NCBI GenBank assembly: GCA_031383555.1
Contig: JANMZR010000097.1
Span: forward strand, 1-23,710
Direction of reading: 5' to 3'
DNA: 23,710 bases
DNA from: JANMZR01 sp031383555
Lineage (GTDB): Bacteria > Bacteroidota > Bacteroidia > Cytophagales > Spirosomataceae
Position 1 is the stretch's first letter; every line of letters begins with the position of its first letter. A program made the translations under genes and the position numbers. Shown piece by piece: positions 23,016 through 23,710 of the stretch. The notes under the pieces are model-generated. The model saw only the letters and a program-made list of their open reading frames with translations, ran no database searches and had not been told where the DNA came from.

Positions 23016-23710
23016 ATGGAAGTAAAAATTTCCGATTCTTGGAAAACTAGATTAAATGCTGAATTTAATAAACACTATTTTCGTGATTTAGTTGATTTTA
23101 TTAAATTAGAATATTCACAAAAAACAGTATTTCCAGCTGGAAAATTAATATTTAACGCATTTGATAAATGTAGTTTTGAAAACGCCAAAGTAATAATTTT
23201 AGGCCAAGACCCTTACCATGGTCCAGGGCAAGCAAATGGACTCAGCTTTTCGGTGAATAATGGCATTTCACATCCGCCATCCTTACAAAATATTTTCAAA
23301 GAAATAAAAAATGACTTAGGAATTCCTCCCCCTCAATCCGGCAATTTGGAGCGATGGGCCAACCAAGGAGTTTTACTTTTAAATGCAACTTTGACTGTGC
23401 GGGCCAATGAAGCGGGCTCACATCAAAAGCAAGGTTGGGAGCAATTTACGGATGCAGTGATTCAAACTATTTCTGACAAAAAAGAGCATGTGGTTTTTAT
23501 GCTTTGGGGTGCTTATGCACAAAAAAAGGGAGCCATTATTGACTCCGATAAGCATTTTATTTTAAAATCAAAACACCCTTCTCCCCTATCGGCCAACCAA
23601 GGTGGCTGGTTTGGCATGAATCACTTTAGCCAATGTAATAACTATTTGATAGCTAAGGGTTTGGGTGGGATTGAGTGGGAGGAATTCCTAAGTCATTTTT
23701 TATTTCTTTG
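23016..23710 (+). CDS. ung: Uracil-DNA glycosylase, family 1 (3' end cut by window)
   Basis: The frame starts with ATG at 23016 and stays open to the right edge: 231 codons, so it is nearly complete (family members are about 220-230 residues). The enzyme removes uracil from DNA and starts base-excision repair. Residues agree with family 1: GQDPYHG with catalytic Asp65, LSFSV, LLLNATLTVR (uracil-specific Asn123) and HPSPLS with His187. It is divergent from apaG. The stop codon lies beyond the window. Confidence 0.97.
   Translation, partial: MEVKISDSWKTRLNAEFNKHYFRDLVDFIKLEYSQKTVFPAGKLIFNAFDKCSFENAKVIILGQDPYHGPGQANGLSFSVNNGISHPPSLQNIFKEIKNDLGIPPPQSGNLERWANQGVLLLNATLTVRANEAGSHQKQGWEQFTDAVIQTISDKKEHVVFMLWGAYAQKKGAIIDSDKHFILKSKHPSPLSANQGGWFGMNHFSQCNNYLIAKGLGGIEWEEFLSHFLFL

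Overview
The window looks like a chromosomal segment of a low-GC member of the Bacteroidota, most likely a Cytophagales-type bacterium. This rests on several signs: promoter-like sites of the TTTG-N19-TAnnTTTG type, lipoproteins with very short hydrophobic leaders, a bifunctional HisB, a long-form HisG with Bacteroidota-like sequence, A/T-rich spacers, and a DEAD-box helicase with a glycine/arginine tail. No genus can be assigned from the sequence alone.

Left end (1-1853): the 3' end of a type ISP restriction-modification gene runs in from the left. It is followed by an unrecognised 294-residue gene with a possible HEPN-like RX6H motif, then a strong terminator. Next come a perfect 12-bp tandem repeat and a minus-strand tRNA-Ala(GGC) with its own terminator and candidate promoter. 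The 3' end of the tRNA faces the restriction genes, which is the expected layout for a defence-type genomic island integrated at a tRNA gene. This is the most accessory-looking part of the window.

Middle left (1936-13358, all minus strand): one block is an AddA/RecB-like helicase-nuclease, the RNA-binding protein Tex and an NlpC/P60 lipoprotein, spaced like an operon. Upstream of it, and separated by a terminator, are hisG, hisD, hisC and a small outer-membrane beta-barrel protein. Further upstream is a secreted alpha/beta hydrolase. HisG catalyses the first step of histidine synthesis, HisC the transamination and HisD the final oxidations. The bifunctional hisB lies about 7.6 kb away on the other strand, so the pathway is split.

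Centre (13399-17239): a plus-strand group holds a VanZ-like protein, a YigZ/IMPACT protein and a second VanZ-like protein. A minus-strand envelope-anchored intradiol-dioxygenase-like protein follows. Then come a lipoprotein of the formylglycine-generating-enzyme family with the catalytic cysteine pair preserved, and a Uma2-family (PD-(D/E)XK) protein.

Right (17242-23710): a DEAD-box RNA helicase with arginine/glycine repeats and a C-terminal DbpA-type RNA-binding domain has a strong candidate promoter and a roughly 330-nt structured leader, as seen for cold-inducible helicases. Divergent to it is hisB, followed by a 41-residue membrane protein and a terminator. After these come a Nif3-family protein with an apparent signal peptide, a minus-strand pair (apaG and a lipocalin-like lipoprotein), and uracil-DNA glycosylase (ung), which is cut by the right edge.

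Most of the window is ordinary core genome. The points most worth follow-up are the island junction at tRNA-Ala, the unrecognised gene beside the ISP enzyme, the long helicase leader, and the exported Nif3 and FGE-like proteins.
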